Assembly: GCA_000181795.3 (NCBI GenBank)
Contig: CM012953.1
Location: forward strand, 16,190,019-16,254,018
DNA from: Trichinella spiralis
Taxonomy: Eukaryota; Nematoda; Enoplea; Trichinellida; Trichinellidae
Direction of reading: 5' to 3'
DNA length: 64,000 nt
Positions 38,901 through 51,627 of this stretch are shown here, piece after piece; positions within the stretch are counted from its first letter, which is position 1; the number at the start of each line of letters is the position of its first letter. Both the position numbers and the translations under genes were made by a program. The notes beneath the pieces were generated by a model, which made no database searches, had not been told where the DNA came from, and saw nothing but the letters and a program-made list of their open reading frames with translations.

Positions 38901-41900
38901 AGTGATCAAACAAAGTTCAGTGATGATGAATTTTTTTCAAAAACTGAGTAACTATGAATGAATTTTAATTGGAAAAGCTGCGTTTTTCAAGTGGATAAAT
39001 TCAGTTGTATTCATTTTAAATTGCAATGAAATTTTTTTCCTCTTTACTGTATTTTGCATTGTTTATTGATGTAAAATGAAAGTTTTGTATACTTTTATTG
39101 TTTTGTTATTATTTTTCAGGTTATGTTTCTTCGCAATCACGGTTTTGTGGCTTGCGGTACGACCGTAGCCGAAGCTTTCCACCTTGTTTATAATCTTGTT
39201 CTCGCCTGTGATATTCAGGTGAATATTTTTTGTTTTTCTTTTAAATTTAAATTTTAAATCGTTTAAATTTTTCAGGTGCGTGCCGTTCGTGTTGGGGTTG
39301 ATAATTTGATTTTTGCAAGCGAAGACGCGCAGCAGAAAGTTGCCGACTTGACCAAAGCCGGCGGTGGTGGTGTGAACAAGCAATCCGAAAGCCAAACCAA
39401 GATCAATTGGAAAATTGGCGAACTGGAATTCGAAGCTTGGATGCGCGTTTTGGACAATGCGGTATGTATGAAAATTTTGAAATGTTGTAGAAATGCCATT
39501 TTCCAAAAATTTGCATTTTCAAAAAATCACACATTTGTTTGTCTGTTTGTGTTCAGGGATTTCGCACTGGACACATTTATCGGCATCCAATTTCAAGCAG
39601 CCGTCCGCCTCAGCAACATTCCGACATTATGACACCGCCCGCGGCCAGTTCACGTGGTCTGCTGGACGAAACTGAATCTGCTGCAATGTAATAATGGAAC
39701 AGTTGTATTACTTATTGTATTGCATTATATTATATATGTATATGTGCATCGAGTGACATTTTTCAGGGAAGGTCGGATGTTGCAGGGACGGTCGGATGGT
39801 AATGTTTGGCTGAATTCGCCAAACATTTATACCAGGAAAGAGTTGAAGGAGACCGGAACGCAAGAGCCGAAAACATACACTAAAGTTAGTTAGTGTTTAT
39901 TGAAAAAAAAATTAAATATTTTTTTTTGTTTATTAATTGTAATTTGTATTAGTGGGTGCAAGAGATGAATACGTCGAGCTCGAATCCAGTGAAAATTTCT
40001 TCGCCACATCAATTTGCTCCAATTTCGTCAAATTCAAAAGAGTTTAAAGAAAAGCGTGATATGGTATGTTTTCTGTTCGCTTGAAAAGCAATTGTTTGTT
40101 TGTTTGTTTGTTTAACTACAGCTGAAAGAGGCTCGTCGTGTGGATACTGTTTCCGCAGGTCCTCAGTCGAAAGTTTTGGAGCCAGTTACTTGGCAAGAGA
40201 TTGACAAGCTGAAAGTATGTGTGCAAGCAGCAAGCAGTTTTCCATTTGTGATTGTTGAAAAGAAATATGATATGCTAATTTCTTACCTGCCACTTTTTCA
40301 GGAAGCCGAATTGAACGCTGTGGAAGAGAAGGTGATCATCGGTGCCGCAAGCAAGGGCATCATTGAGAGGGATTTTCGTCACAATGCACAAATTTACCAA
40401 CAACTCTACCAGCCGAATCCATTCGCTAGCGAAACCGACGAAGACATCAAAGCCTACTTGAAGGAAGTGGAAAAGAAGCGAGGTTGAATTATTTGTTTGT
40501 TTGTTTGTTTGTTTGTTTACTTCATTCATGTGTTTATTATGCATTCAGAATTTTATGATGATCACCATGCTGTAGAACAACCGGACGCGAGTCCTTCTCC
40601 AGGTAGTATATTGGCAGTGATTTCTTTTAACCATTGCTGTATGTTTTTTAATTTTCTGTTGTTATGCTTGTAGAATCAGTTTCGCTCATGTTAGCTGCAC
40701 GTGATCACCATGCGCAGCCCTACTGCGACGAGACACCAACGAGTACAGGTTTGTTGTGTTTGTTGGAGAATATTTGCTTTCAACCTTCCTTTGCATGTAT
40801 GTTTGGTTGATTGGTTGCATATGTTTGGTGCATGTGGATTTTTATTATTATACAGTAATGCAATTATTATAGCTTGTTTGTTTGTTGTTATGTAGTTATT
40901 ATGTTGATCATCGTTTTTTTGTTGTTTTCCGCGTGTATAACAGGAAGAGGTCGTGTAACGACGTTTGATGCTTCGTCAGATCGGACCACTACTTCTACTG
41001 CGAACGTTTTCGCTTATCCAAAATTGATTAGTGATGTCTGTGAGTATTGTGCCTAATTTTATTCAAGTGATATGATTTCTATCTTTTTTTTCCCAACAAA
41101 ATCCCATCGACCATTGGGCATTTTATTTTTTAATTTTCAAAACTTTATGCATAGGTAATTTAATAATTTATTTTTGTCTTATTCATCCAGTAGATAGTGG
41201 AATAATAAGCAAAAGTTGTCATTAATTTTACAAAAGGGTCAAATAATGATAATAATAATTTTTTTAATTCTCATCTGCATCATTTTCTTTTAAAAAAAGT
41301 TGTTTGTCGATTTTAAAGCATTTTTTCAGTTCTAAACGAAATGTTAAGGTTAAACAGAAAAGATGAGTTGTGTTTTACATGCTGATGTGATGAATAAATT
41401 GTACTCTATTGTATCAGTTGAAGCACAATCAGTGATTTTGCAACCAAGCATTCCAGCTACGTTTGTGTTTACAGGACCACCCCGAAATATGTGTATATAT
41501 ATATATACGCGTGTCGATTGTTGTGCATCAAGTGGATGATTTTGCTTAATTTTTTGTGGAATTCATTGAATGCATCCTTTAAAAGAAAAATACATATATA
41601 AATTAAGAAATATCTATATCTATATATATATATATATATCATTACATTGCCAATCAAATTTATATGCATAATCAATCATCATACAAACACAGCATGCCTT
41701 TTACAAATTTGTGTGCATACATGTGTATGTGTGTGTGTGTGTGTTTGACTATTTTTATTTCCGCATTTTAACTGCTATACTTTGTACTGTGTTGTGCATT
41801 GTTTTGCCGTTAAAATGTGCAGTTGTTGTTGTCTGGCGATTTTATTTATTTTGTTGTTTTGCTTGTTTTGTTGCTAGTAGGTGTATTGCTCACTGGCTGA

Positions 41901-43389
41901 TAAAAAATTGATGCTGCTAATTTTTCTATATATATATATATATCTTCATTTTCAAAATGCATAAATTCTATAGTGATCTGTATTAGGCACGTGCATTGCT
42001 TTGTTGATCATTTTTGATTCATATTCTGTCATCATACTCGAAATAAACAACATTTCCGTATGAATTTAACGTTGGTAGTTTTGATGTTTGAAACTGAAAA
42101 TTTTTCTTTTTTTGGGACCAATCTTTGCTTTGCGAAGAGCTTTGTGACTTTTTTGTTACGAGGAAATGGAGCATTTAGCAAAAAATTTGAAATATACAAG
42201 CTGTTTTATAAATTGTGAATAATAATAATTATTATTATTATCCCAATTGAATTTGGTTAAAAGCAACACCAAATGACAATTTTTTTTTAATAGAGCAATG
42301 CAGTTGTGGGAAATAGCAACTTATTATTTTGTTCTTGTTTTATTTTGTTTTTATCGTGCTTTTTTTGGTATGTGCAATTTATTTATTTATTTTTTGCATT
42401 ACGGTTGTTTGTTTTTAAAACTTTTAGTAGATAATGCACATTTTCAACAGCATTTCAGTGTTAATTAATGCTTTGTGTGTTTTTGATGTTCATGTATATA
42501 ATGTGAATGACGTTTTGATTGTTTGCATCCAGCTGCTTCAACTGGGAATTGGTTGTTTCATCGCTCGAAATCTGATCGTTTTCACCGTTCAATTCTGAGT
42601 AAGTGATCATATATTGAGTTTAATTATTTATGAAGATTTTTAAAAAATGGCAACAAACATTCATAACAACAATACATACTTACATATGAGCTGATGAAAG
42701 AACTATCTGTATAAATAGCCATAATTGAATTGCATTATATCTGGCCATAGTTTATAAATTTTACATTGCTTATAGCAGTGTTGTAATGAAAGTTCAGATA
42801 ACTCTGTTATATTGGTTCTCTGTTTTTTCTTAATTAATTGATTTATCACTACTGAACATGTATGAATCCGGTCGTTTTCATAATTTATTCGAAATCATTT
42901 TTTGTAGCCTGTGTTGTTTCCTTGTTAATGCCAATTTGTTAGTGATATTGCTTCATTAGATTTGTATTATGAATTGTTGTTTGCTAATATGTATGTATGT
43001 ATGTATGTATGTATGTGTTTGTATATATGAATGGATGGATGTGTGTGTTTATATTGTTAATTTGTGTATATATTTTTCAATTGATTACAATTTTCAGGTG
43101 ATCATAATACTACAACTGAAGAGAAGGCATTTTCAGAAGATGAATCACGCGTAATTATTTATTTTTTTAATTTTTTATTAATTCAATTTCCAATACATAT
43201 ACATATATATATAATTAAATTATAATGAATATTAAGTTGAAATGATTGGAATAATAATCAATGTTTCGTTTGTAGTCGAGTGGAAAGAAGGACAAAAAAA
43301 AGAAAAAGTTCAAGCCGGCTTCGTTTTTCAGTCGTGGAAAGAAAGAGAAAAAGAAATCTCCGGGACCTTCGAGTGACATTAGCGAATGA
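35914..43389 (+). CDS. Adducin
   Basis: Membrane-skeleton protein that caps actin and recruits spectrin. Eighteen exons: 35914-36051, 36114-36312, 36714-36865, 36953-37183, 38469-38609, 39120-39218, 39276-39461, 39557-39687, 39767-39884, 39953-40063, 40122-40214, 40302-40482, 40549-40602, 40674-40748, 40944-41039, 42533-42598, 43098-43150, 43276-43389; 2238 nt, 745 aa (human alpha-adducin 737). The aldolase-II-like head spans exons 3-7 (VLPIADLRGSEA, LGLFYHEITASSLVKINM, CVIHLHTPACAAV, FLRNHGFVACG). The neck and tail follow (SAGPQSKVLEPV, PNPFASETDEDIKAYLKE). The C-terminus is the lysine-rich MARCKS-related domain (KKDKKKKKFKPASFF), the calmodulin and PKC target in known adducins. Exons 13-16 are small and weakly conserved; they are placed by phase and splice sites and could be alternatively used. 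Confidence 0.95.
41040..42532. other. Large adducin intron, microsatellite-rich
   Basis: A 1.5-kb intron between small exons 15 and 16. It contains AT dinucleotide runs (41494-41508, 41618-41638, 41928-41943), a GT run (41723-41744) and polypyrimidine stretches. No additional exon is convincing, but mini-exons cannot be excluded. The other long adducin introns (37184-38468, 38610-39119, 42599-43097) show nothing beyond AT-rich sequence; the last has an ATGT repeat at 42989-43016. Confidence 0.6.
42989..43016. repeat. ATGT microsatellite
   Basis: Seven tandem ATGT tetramers inside the adducin intron before exon 17. Confidence 0.9.
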
Positions 43390-45898
43390 AGAAGATTATA
43401 ACGAACAAAAAAATTTGATTTGTTGAAAAAAATTTCACATGAATATATTCAGTGTGGAACGATTGATTTTTTTGATTTCTCAGTTTAGAATTAATTTATT
43501 TGCTTTTATTATTTTTAATTATTTATTTCCTGTTTACAACATTTGGACCCTGATGAAAAGCACTGTTTTTAATTTTCCTTTCTGATGTAAAACGCCAGCC
43601 AAAAGAAACTTGGAACATTTTTAGGTGATTGGCGCTAAAGACTGCCGTTTTGTGTGCCGTTTTTGTCAGAAAATGTTTTTTTGTCTTAGCTAATTTTTAT
43701 GTAAAAATTTATATTTGATGTGAATTTACAAAAAATTACAGTTTAATAATTTGCGCTTGAAATTTTTAGTTATGCAATTTTTGTGATAGTTTCTGCTCTC
43801 TGTATTCACTATCATATATATCTTCCACTATGGTAGTTGTATGCGTTTAAAAAATTGTTCATCAAACGCTTCCTTATACGTGTGGCTATGAAATTGTTTT
43901 CTTCTTGAAATGATTATTTTATTTGCATTTCAACTGTGAAACGGAAGGCGAATTTTTTTTATTATCAATTAAATTTATTTGCTTAAATTGTTTTGAAAAA
44001 ACAATAATGATACAAATAATCTTGCTAAATAAGCTTATGCTGAGGTAAAATTTGGAGAAATATTAGCGTAAAACTAATTCGCAGTGTTGTTTTGTACGGA
44101 AAATATTAGTTCGTTTTAGAAATGACCTAATGTAGGTAGGATGTTGTAAATCGAATTCTTTGGACAGTCGGTAGTAATGCCATCATATTATAAAAATCAA
44201 AAAAATGTATATATAAACAGTTTTCAAGCATGAGTGCTAGGTTGTGTGATAAAGTTTGGTTATTTTTGTCATTGATTTCATCGCACAAGGGTAGCTGTCA
44301 TAAAAGTTCGAATGGTCTTTCTTAATCGTGAGTACTACCCGTTTTTTGTGTTAACAAATATTTTGTATAAAATCAAATGAATTTTTAAACTTTTATTACT
44401 TTTTTATTAACATTTTTTAAAATTAATTTTAAACACATATTTTTAAGTAAAAGCATAAAGGAACTTAATTGTTATTTATCTACTGTAGCCAACACATCGA
44501 ATGATAATCAGTTCATCATCTCATTGTTTGTATCATGTGGGGATGTATTGTTTCGTATGTACGTACAATATTCGTACGTAACATGTTGAATTTCAATGAT
44601 CATATATTTTACAAAATAGCAGATTTATCAACGTTAGTTTTTGCTGTATTTGAATGATGAAAATTGTAAGATTGTTCATTTTAGGTTGTGAGCTGTGTTT
44701 TTCAAGCTTCAGCAGAATTTATTGGTATGAAATTATTAAAAATTTTTGCGATTAATTGAAATTAATTTTATGATGATATTATTTTGGTCCGTGTTTCCGA
44801 TTCACTTATGACGATCCAACTTCTGATGATTTTATTTATTCTTCTACAATCTTGTTAATAATAATTGAACCGATTATAAAATGGCTTGTTTTTATTTCAG
44901 GTAGTGGAAGCGGATAATCTTATTTTAATGGACGATCTTTGAATATTGCAGGTAAAATGATCATTCTTATGAAGCTGTTTTGTTTTCGCATTATGAAGTT
45001 TATGATGAATCTGTTTTGGTCTTTGTTTCTGATTTAATTATGACGATTCTATATGTGATGGTTTCATTCGTATTTTATTTAGTTTTAATAATGAAAACGA
45101 TTTTAAAAAGTATTATTTATGTTTTAGGTAATAAAAATTCGTTGTTCTGTTTGACTCGTCACTGCGTAAACAGGTAAAGTTGTTTGTTCATGGCTGTTTT
45201 CTTTTCTAGTCTATCTTGAAGTGCATTATTTTGAATTCACTACGGTGGTCCTATTTTTTATACCTTTATGATGATGATTTTTGTAATTCTATTTTGTGAA
45301 ATTTATTTCTGTAATTATTGTTTTATAGGTAATGGAGAGATTCTGAAGTGAATCCAAGTTCAAATGGCGAACCCAGTGAAATTTGTATTTCTCTTATCTG
45401 AATTTCAGAATTTTATTTAATTTATATCGCCTATTTCATTTACTCAGAATCATTGTAGTTCTTTGATAACTTTAAAGGTTGTTGAAAGGTTTTTTACGTC
45501 TTGTTTAAGTTTATTGTATATTTCTTCTCACGCTCCACGTCTCCAGAAGACGAGTCATTGGTATATGTTGAATACCACAGGAAAAAATACAGAATATTTC
45601 AGAAAAGTTCATTTATCTGAAAAAGTAAACTTTTCATGCATGCTGTTTTTATTTTAAACGTAACTCAATTTTGACAATTCAGAATACTGAAATAACATAT
45701 TCTCTTAATGTATAAATTGTCGGTGCATTGTTAAACAATAAATATTTCGTTATTACTGTTATTTATGCGAAATGTGATTGAATTGTCCGTCAATTTCTCA
45801 AAGTTTCCATCTTTACAAATGTTCAAATATTAGTCAACTGTACACTAAGTCACAAGAAAAATATGTTTCATATAAAGTTAAAAGTACAACAATAAAAA
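43390..45898. other. Adducin 3' flank with diverged tandem units
   Basis: The adducin 3' UTR lies at the left. From about 44740 to 45350, three diverged units follow each other. The first two share text resembling GTTTCCGATTCACTTATGACGATCC and ATGATGATATTATTTTGG. Each unit ends in an acceptor-like TTTNAG followed by GTA(G/A)T. The 65-codon frame at 44980-45177 lies within them and is probably not a gene. Confidence 0.45.
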
Positions 45899-46234
45899 TT
45901 AACTTTCAAGCCTTTGATCAGATTGAAGTTCTTCTGGCGTGCCAATGATCGCTGCTGCAATGACGGAACTTCCAGTAATTGCAACCAGCGTAAACACATG
46001 GAAATATATTCTGTAACGCATCATTTTATTCGATGCATTTCGATCACCACGCATAAATGCAGCGAGTCCTTTTCCCAATGCCACCCACATTCCTATTATT
46101 CCAACAGGAATAAGTGGATTCATTTTGGTAATCTGTTGTACCCGTTCTCTAGTTCGCAAATAAGGATCTGAAGCATCTGCCCTTTTTACTGTTGCCAAAT
46201 CTTTTTTTACCCATCGTAAATTTGAATCGTCCAT
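45899..46234 (-). CDS. HIG1-domain mitochondrial inner membrane protein
   Basis: 111-aa member of the hypoxia-induced gene 1 (HIGD/Rcf) family, known as respiratory complex IV and supercomplex assembly factors. The HIG1 domain is at about residues 39-95: KMNPLIPVGIIGMW, GLAAFMRGDRNASNKMMRYR, then the second hydrophobic helix FTLVAITGSSVIAAAII. The two membrane helices with the basic RG...MMRYR loop are diagnostic. I place the start at the ATG at 46234, directly after an acceptor-like ATTTGTAG, which could be a spliced-leader or leader-intron site. An upstream in-frame ATG at 46282 would add 16 residues. It looks closer to HIGD2 than HIGD1 because of the long soluble N-terminus, but that is a weak call. 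Confidence 0.88.
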   Translation of the reverse strand: MDDSNLRWVKKDLATVKRADASDPYLRTRERVQQITKMNPLIPVGIIGMWVALGKGLAAFMRGDRNASNKMMRYRIYFHVFTLVAITGSSVIAAAIIGTPEELQSDQRLES

Positions 46235-48602
46235 TATTCTACAAATTTTTAAAGTCCTGAAAAAATTCTGTGCCGTAGGCACTGACAGCAGAAGCGAAAG
46301 TATAGCATGCGATTTCTAATCAAAAAATTACATTCTTGTTTCGAAATACGTCTATGCTAATTTATGAGGTTCCTCCATTATACATTTAATTATAAAATTA
46401 TAAATCATTGCCAGAAAATTAAAATTTACAAATGACATAAATAACAAAACTTACAGTTATCAACAACTGAGACAACCTGATGGTTCAAAAGTACTGTCTT
46501 TTCATTGCTACAAAAAACTGCTCAGGTGTTAATGTGCATTAATGTATATATAATTATGTACAATGCATAAAAATTATTGTAAAATGTGTTTTTACAATTT
46601 AATTTCAATATTACTTAAACTAAAACTTTTTAATTTCAATTTTTCACGGAATCTAAACATTACTGACCATACTATACTTGTTGTGAAAACTTGATATAAT
46701 TGTTGTTACAATGAACATTATTTATATGAATTTTTGAACATCTTTAATAACGTTACAATAAACACTTTACAGTGAACTGGTTCTCATACGATTGCTGATG
46801 TGAAGCTTCTTGATAATTTTAAAAATTCCAATTCATTCGAATAATATCCAAATCAGATCAGACATCATCAAAAGATGACAAGAAAGTAGGAAACAATTGG
46901 AAAAAAACCTATTAAAATTGAGACAACTTGATAACGTTCAACGATAAACAGCAGTTATCAATTACTGATTCTCGATTCTTCCAGAAATTTGTCCCCTAAT
47001 TAAGATTATATTATGATGTTTTCCTGGTTAGGTTCAACGGTTCCTTCTCGCAGAATACAAAAATTCACTGAATGGCCTATCCATCAATGTCGAAGATATC
47101 AACGATCCTCCACATTCGACATTGCATACTTCTAAATGTTAAAGTATACATAATTCAGTGGTGTCGAAAAAACTCATATTTATCACCGATAAATCTCATA
47201 GTCGCGGAAACTATTACGGATTGTCAGAAAAACAAGAAGCCATGAAAACGCTTTGTTTGATGAGGTGCAATTCAATACAGCAGCATGCTAAATCAAACCT
47301 TGTCAATCAATATCTTTAGAAGACCATTATAAACTAGTTAAAAATTATGGAGCCCTTCTTTTCATATTCACATTGACAACACATGAACAAATTCTCACGC
47401 TAAACTTGGCAGCTCAGCTAAAAGAACAGTAATTTGGAATTTAAGTGACAAAGATTGATTGTTATGACGTTGGCATATTTAGAAAGATTGGCGACATAGT
47501 TCTTGGAATAGCGGCGGTCAGATTAATATGATAATTTTGCATTCCGAAATAGAGTAGACCTAACGACAAATTTCAAAACTTAGATATATAGTCATTCAGT
47601 GATCAAAGAGGCGGCAAAAATGATTAAATTTCAAATAAAAGGAAAGTATGAAACTAAAAATTACAAATAAAATAATCACAAGTAAAAAAATTTTTTATTA
47701 ATAAAACTCGCAAATATTTTATGGATTATGATTTTTCCCGTTACATGTTGCATCCATTAACACATTGCATCTTTGTCCTGTTTATACCTGCACATCATTA
47801 ATAGTGCTTACAATTCCGAACTCTATAATACAGTTGTGCAGAATGAAAAGGAAGTGTAATAAACGTTAGTCAAACGTTACATTATAGCGTACTTGAGGTT
47901 ATTCATTTAGTGATAGCAACAATCAGCTTGCAAAAGAATGCAGTTCACCGGGAGTACCTGAATTATTGCTACTGTAGAATGATGACTACATCGAAAGCTA
48001 ATGAAAAAAGAGAAAAATTGTGTGATGAGAATTTTGAAATCAACACAACTGTTGATGTTGATTTGAGCGCTCATGCTTGATAAATATTATTTTCTGCGTT
48101 TGAATTTTGATAAATTTCATTTTTACAGCAACGCGTGACAGATACTCACAATAAAACGAGTTGTATTCCAACAATCTCGAATGATTTTAATAATAGCATA
48201 AATTATAAAATTCAGATTTATTAATTATGAAATTTATCGTTTTTATAATTTTGAAATGCAGTGATAAAAATCAACGTTTAGAAATGTCACAATTATTTGA
48301 AATCTTAAACTTAAATATTAAAAAATAATAAAAAATTATTAAAATCGTTACATTTTTACATTTTTATTATAGACAATTTTATTGAATTTTGTTTTTTATT
48401 AATTATTTGAACTTTATTATAAGTTTACTGTAAGCCAACGTATTGTTAAATGTTTTTAAGAATGGTGTAATCAAAATGAGCTCATTTTATATTTGTAATA
48501 GTTTGTTTTAATAAAATGTTTATTAATCATATCTTAAAAATGTACTCACTGTTGTTTAATAGAGCATTTATTATTTAGAAATACTGATTAAAGTGGTATA
48601 AA
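46235..48602. other. Intergenic, no gene seen
   Basis: 2.4 kb between divergent HIG1 and RPS9 genes. A slightly more GC-balanced section (about 47030-47560) has no frame over 60 codons and no recognisable homology. The RPS9 ATG is preceded by an acceptor-like TTATTTAG at 48570-48577, a possible leader splice site. Confidence 0.55.
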
Positions 48603-49962
48603 ATGCCTCGTATTCGTACTGTTCATAGTAAAGTTTACGCGACTCCTCGTCGTCCTTATGAAAAAGAACGTCTGGATCAAGAATTGAAATTAATTGGTGT
48701 TTACGGACTTCGTAACAAGCGAGAAGTCTGGCGGGTGAAGTATTCGTTAGCTCACATTCGAAAGCTAGCCCGTGAATTGTTGACCTTAGAAGAGAAAGAT
48801 CCCCGCCGACTGTTTGAAGGTGCTCAGTTGTTATTTTTAATCAACATTGTGTAAATTATTTGTTTATTTTACAGGAAATGCTCTTTTGCGACGTCTTGTA
48901 CTTATCGGTGTTCTGCGAGAGGAGCAAATGAAGCTCGATTACGTTTTAGGTTTGCGTGTTGAAGACTTTTTAGAACGTCGTCTTCAAACTCAAGTTTTTA
49001 AGAAGGGACTTGCTAAGAGCATCCACCATGCCCGTGTAATGATTTTGCAACGCCACATTAGGTATTGTTTTAATTATCTAAATTTAATTAGCCTTATACA
49101 TGATGCGTAGTTGTGTTGGTGTTATGAGATTTTTCTAATTCTTTTGAGTTCTAGATTTCAAGTTTAATACGTAATTGATTTTCTGCATTTCCACAGTATC
49201 TACTATTATAAATTTGAACATCAAAAAGTTTTATACTATTGAGAAATTGTGGTTCTTAAAAGGTTTTGCATGTATGTTTATTTAATTTTATATTTTTGTC
49301 TGCACTGCGTTTTAGTGTCTACATTCTGTGACGAATATTATTTTGAAATTTATCGTAACAGCTAGGCATAATTTGTTGTGTATACTGTAGAATTTTTTTA
49401 GAATAATATTCTTTATTGAATGAAGATTTGTTTTTCAAATTAGCAGTATGCTTTTAAGTATACTTGTAATAAATGGTGTTTAAGTGGTGTGATTTTTTAT
49501 TTGAAATGCTATTAAATTGGTAATTGTTTTGTGTACAGGTAATTATTTAATTTAAATATTTTTTCATTTTGAAGGTAACTATTTTTGTATTTAATAAATT
49601 ATTGTTAGGAAAGTTTGATTGCATGACAAATGTACATTAATTTTGCTACAAGGAATTTTTTTATTGCTTTGATTTTAGAGTTCGCCGTCAAGTTGTTAAT
49701 GTTCCATCGTTCATTGTTCGTCTGGATTCTGAGAAGCACATAGGTAATTATTCACTTATTTATTTTTGTGTTTACACAATGTGATTGTGCAGTTATAATT
49801 AACTTTTTGACGGAAAAGTAATTGTAATATACATAAATTACCTTTACAATTTAAGAACTTTCATTACGTTCTCCATATGGAACTGGGCGACCTGGTCGTG
49901 TCAAACGGAAGAATCAGAAGAAAGGGGCTGCGGATGAGGATGGTGGCGATGATGATGAATAA
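48603..49962 (+). CDS. RPS9: 40S ribosomal protein S9 (uS4)
   Basis: Component of the small ribosomal subunit; uS4 family, involved in decoding fidelity. Four exons: 48603-48819, 48875-49061, 49679-49743, 49856-49962; 576 nt, 191 aa (human 194). The start has the conserved basic region with [19 protein letters not shown]. The S4 RNA-binding domain is complete ([47 protein letters not shown]), and the tail is [14 protein letters not shown] followed by acidic residues. A poly(A) signal AATAAA lies at 49998-50003, 36 bases after the stop. The 617-nt third intron shows no convincing snoRNA boxes. The next gene starts only 168 bases after the stop on the same strand. Confidence 0.97.
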
Positions 49963-49997
49963 ACTGCTATTTCCCAGCTCTAATTCGGATGTTGAAA

Positions 49998-50003
49998 AAT
50001 AAA
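49998..50003 (+). terminator. Poly(A) signal AATAAA of RPS9
   Basis: Canonical hexamer 36 bases after the RPS9 stop and about 130 bases before the BCAS2 start, consistent with 3'-end formation between closely packed genes. Confidence 0.75.
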
Positions 50004-50129
50004 AGCGAAAAAAAAACAAATATAATTTTTAAATATTGACAGAACGTTGAACGGGTTTTATAACCAGATATTTTTTGACTACGGCGTGCAATTTGTGTGT
50101 TTTATTTTTTTGTAAAAACGGTTTAAGAT

Positions 50130-51101
50130 ATGATTGGTGAAATTAGAAAGAAAGACTTAAATCCTGTTGTCGACGCTTTGCCGTACATTGACCAAGGATA
50201 TGACGAAGAGGCAGAAGCTGCAGTAAAAATTGGTTTTCTTTTTGTTTGGCATGCTTTTTTATTTGAAGCGTTGCGAATGTGTTTTTAGGCAATGGCTTTA
50301 ATTCAGGAAGAATGTTCTCGTTACAGACATGTTACAAGCACCAAATATGACTTGCCCCCTTTGAATTTTAATAAATTTTTGGTATGGTTTCTGATGTTCT
50401 GATGAAACAACAGTTGAAATTTGATTTGTCGGTTTTCTTTTTCTGTATTTCAGACGGAATTGTTGAAAGCCGAATTTGAACGTATCCAAAATCGACAACC
50501 AATGCAAGGATTGAACATGAGACGTTATGAACTGCCGGGACCTTCAAGTACACGCGTGGGCGATCTGGACAGTTGGCAAGAAGCTCTGCAAAATGCCAAA
50601 GCTCAGTTGGAACAGCAAGATTTGAGGTGAAATGTGTTTTTTATTCTTGATTATTTTTTTTATTAATGTTTATTCTTATGTTATGATTTATTTATTTAGA
50701 ATTCTCAGTTTGGAATTGATGGTAGAATATGGCGCCGAAGCTTGGAGAATGTATTTAGAAAAAGCAGAGAAAACTCGAAATCTTTACCGGAAACATATTT
50801 CCTCATTACGGGAAAAAGTCCAAGCGGTACATTTTAGCAGGAAAAGGAAGCAGACTGAAGCTGGTGACAAACTTAAGCAGTTGGAAGCACGGTGAATGTT
50901 GCGTTGCGTTTTATTTGCATAATTTTTATTTCGTTTTGTTTTTTTTGCAGTTGGGTATCGTTGGTTACAAAAAACTATGAAATTGAAAAGATATGTGCCG
51001 AAATAGCTGTTCAGAATGCAATCAAGAGAAAACAACTCGAAGAAGAAGAAGAGCAACAACAACAACAACAGCAACAACAAACTGTTGTTGCTGAATCTTA
51101 A
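50130..51101 (+). CDS. BCAS2: BCAS2/SPF27 pre-mRNA splicing factor
   Basis: Subunit of the PRP19/CDC5L (NineTeen) spliceosome complex. Five exons: 50130-50222, 50289-50381, 50454-50626, 50700-50891, 50951-51101; 702 nt, 233 aa (human 225). Family landmarks: DALPYIDQGYDEEAEAA near the start, then ALIQEECSRYRH and DLPPLNF, then NMRRYELPGPSS. The second half is a long coiled coil (EYGAEAWRMYLEK, REKVQAVHFSRKRKQTEAGDKL, LVTKNYEIEKICAEI). The C-terminus ends in a run of Glu and then nine Gln, encoded by CAA/CAG repeats. Only 168 bases separate it from RPS9 and 186 from the following GTSF1-like gene. Confidence 0.95.
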
Positions 51102-51287
51102 CTACTGTTATCACTTATTTTGTACTCATTAATTACTGTTGTTAATTGTGAATTGATTGAAATTTTTACATTATAACGTGAAATGTTTGTTTTGATCGTT
51201 GCATTATTCACGAGTATTTTTTTTCTTCTCTTTTCATTTTAAATTTTGATCATAAAATGTATAATCACAATCGTTCAGATTTCAGTC

Positions 51288-51627
51288 ATGTCTGAAAATT
51301 CGCTTACCAATGGGGCGGATGAGTCTTCAGATGTAGATGTAAAAGATGCAGAAGAAGAAGTGAAGAACAATCAATATATTTGCATGTACAAGGAATGCAG
51401 GGAGAATTTTAACACAACTGAAGAATTGCAATCTCACTTGATCAAATGTAGACAGGTTTGTTTTTTGTGTTTTTGTATTTCTATTTTTTTACATGGACAA
51501 TTTTCAGTCATACACTGGTCCTTACAAAGTGTGCATGTTTAACGCAGCACATTGGTTGCCACTACCGGAGAGTAAATTTCACATGACAATTTGTCCCAGC
51601 AGATATTCGTTTGTCGAGGAAGTTTAA
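51288..51627 (+). CDS. GTSF1-like CHHC zinc-finger protein
   Basis: Small protein (95 aa) related to gametocyte-specific factor 1, whose animal members partner PIWI/Argonaute proteins in small-RNA silencing. Exons 51288-51455 and 51508-51627. The second finger fits the CHHC rule exactly: C65-x5-H71-x9-H81-x3-C85, within VCMFNAAHWLPLPESKFHMT. The first finger has C32, H50 and C54 with the family words HLIKC, but Arg38 replaces the second ligand (C37 may substitute). The stop comes ten residues after finger 2, so the acidic tail of typical GTSF1 (about 160 aa) is missing. The ATG follows an acceptor TTTCAG by two bases, a likely leader-splice site. AATAAA occurs at 51668. Alternatively the second exon could splice in phase (weak donor GTTTAA) to the PAH exon at 52143, giving one fused protein. 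TRM13 and U11-48K also have CHHC fingers, but in other contexts. Confidence 0.78.

Noticed and set aside
49062-49678. Possible snoRNA in the RPS9 third intron
   Set aside because: ATGATG-like and CTGA-like words occur, but not with the spacing and terminal stem of a box C/D RNA.
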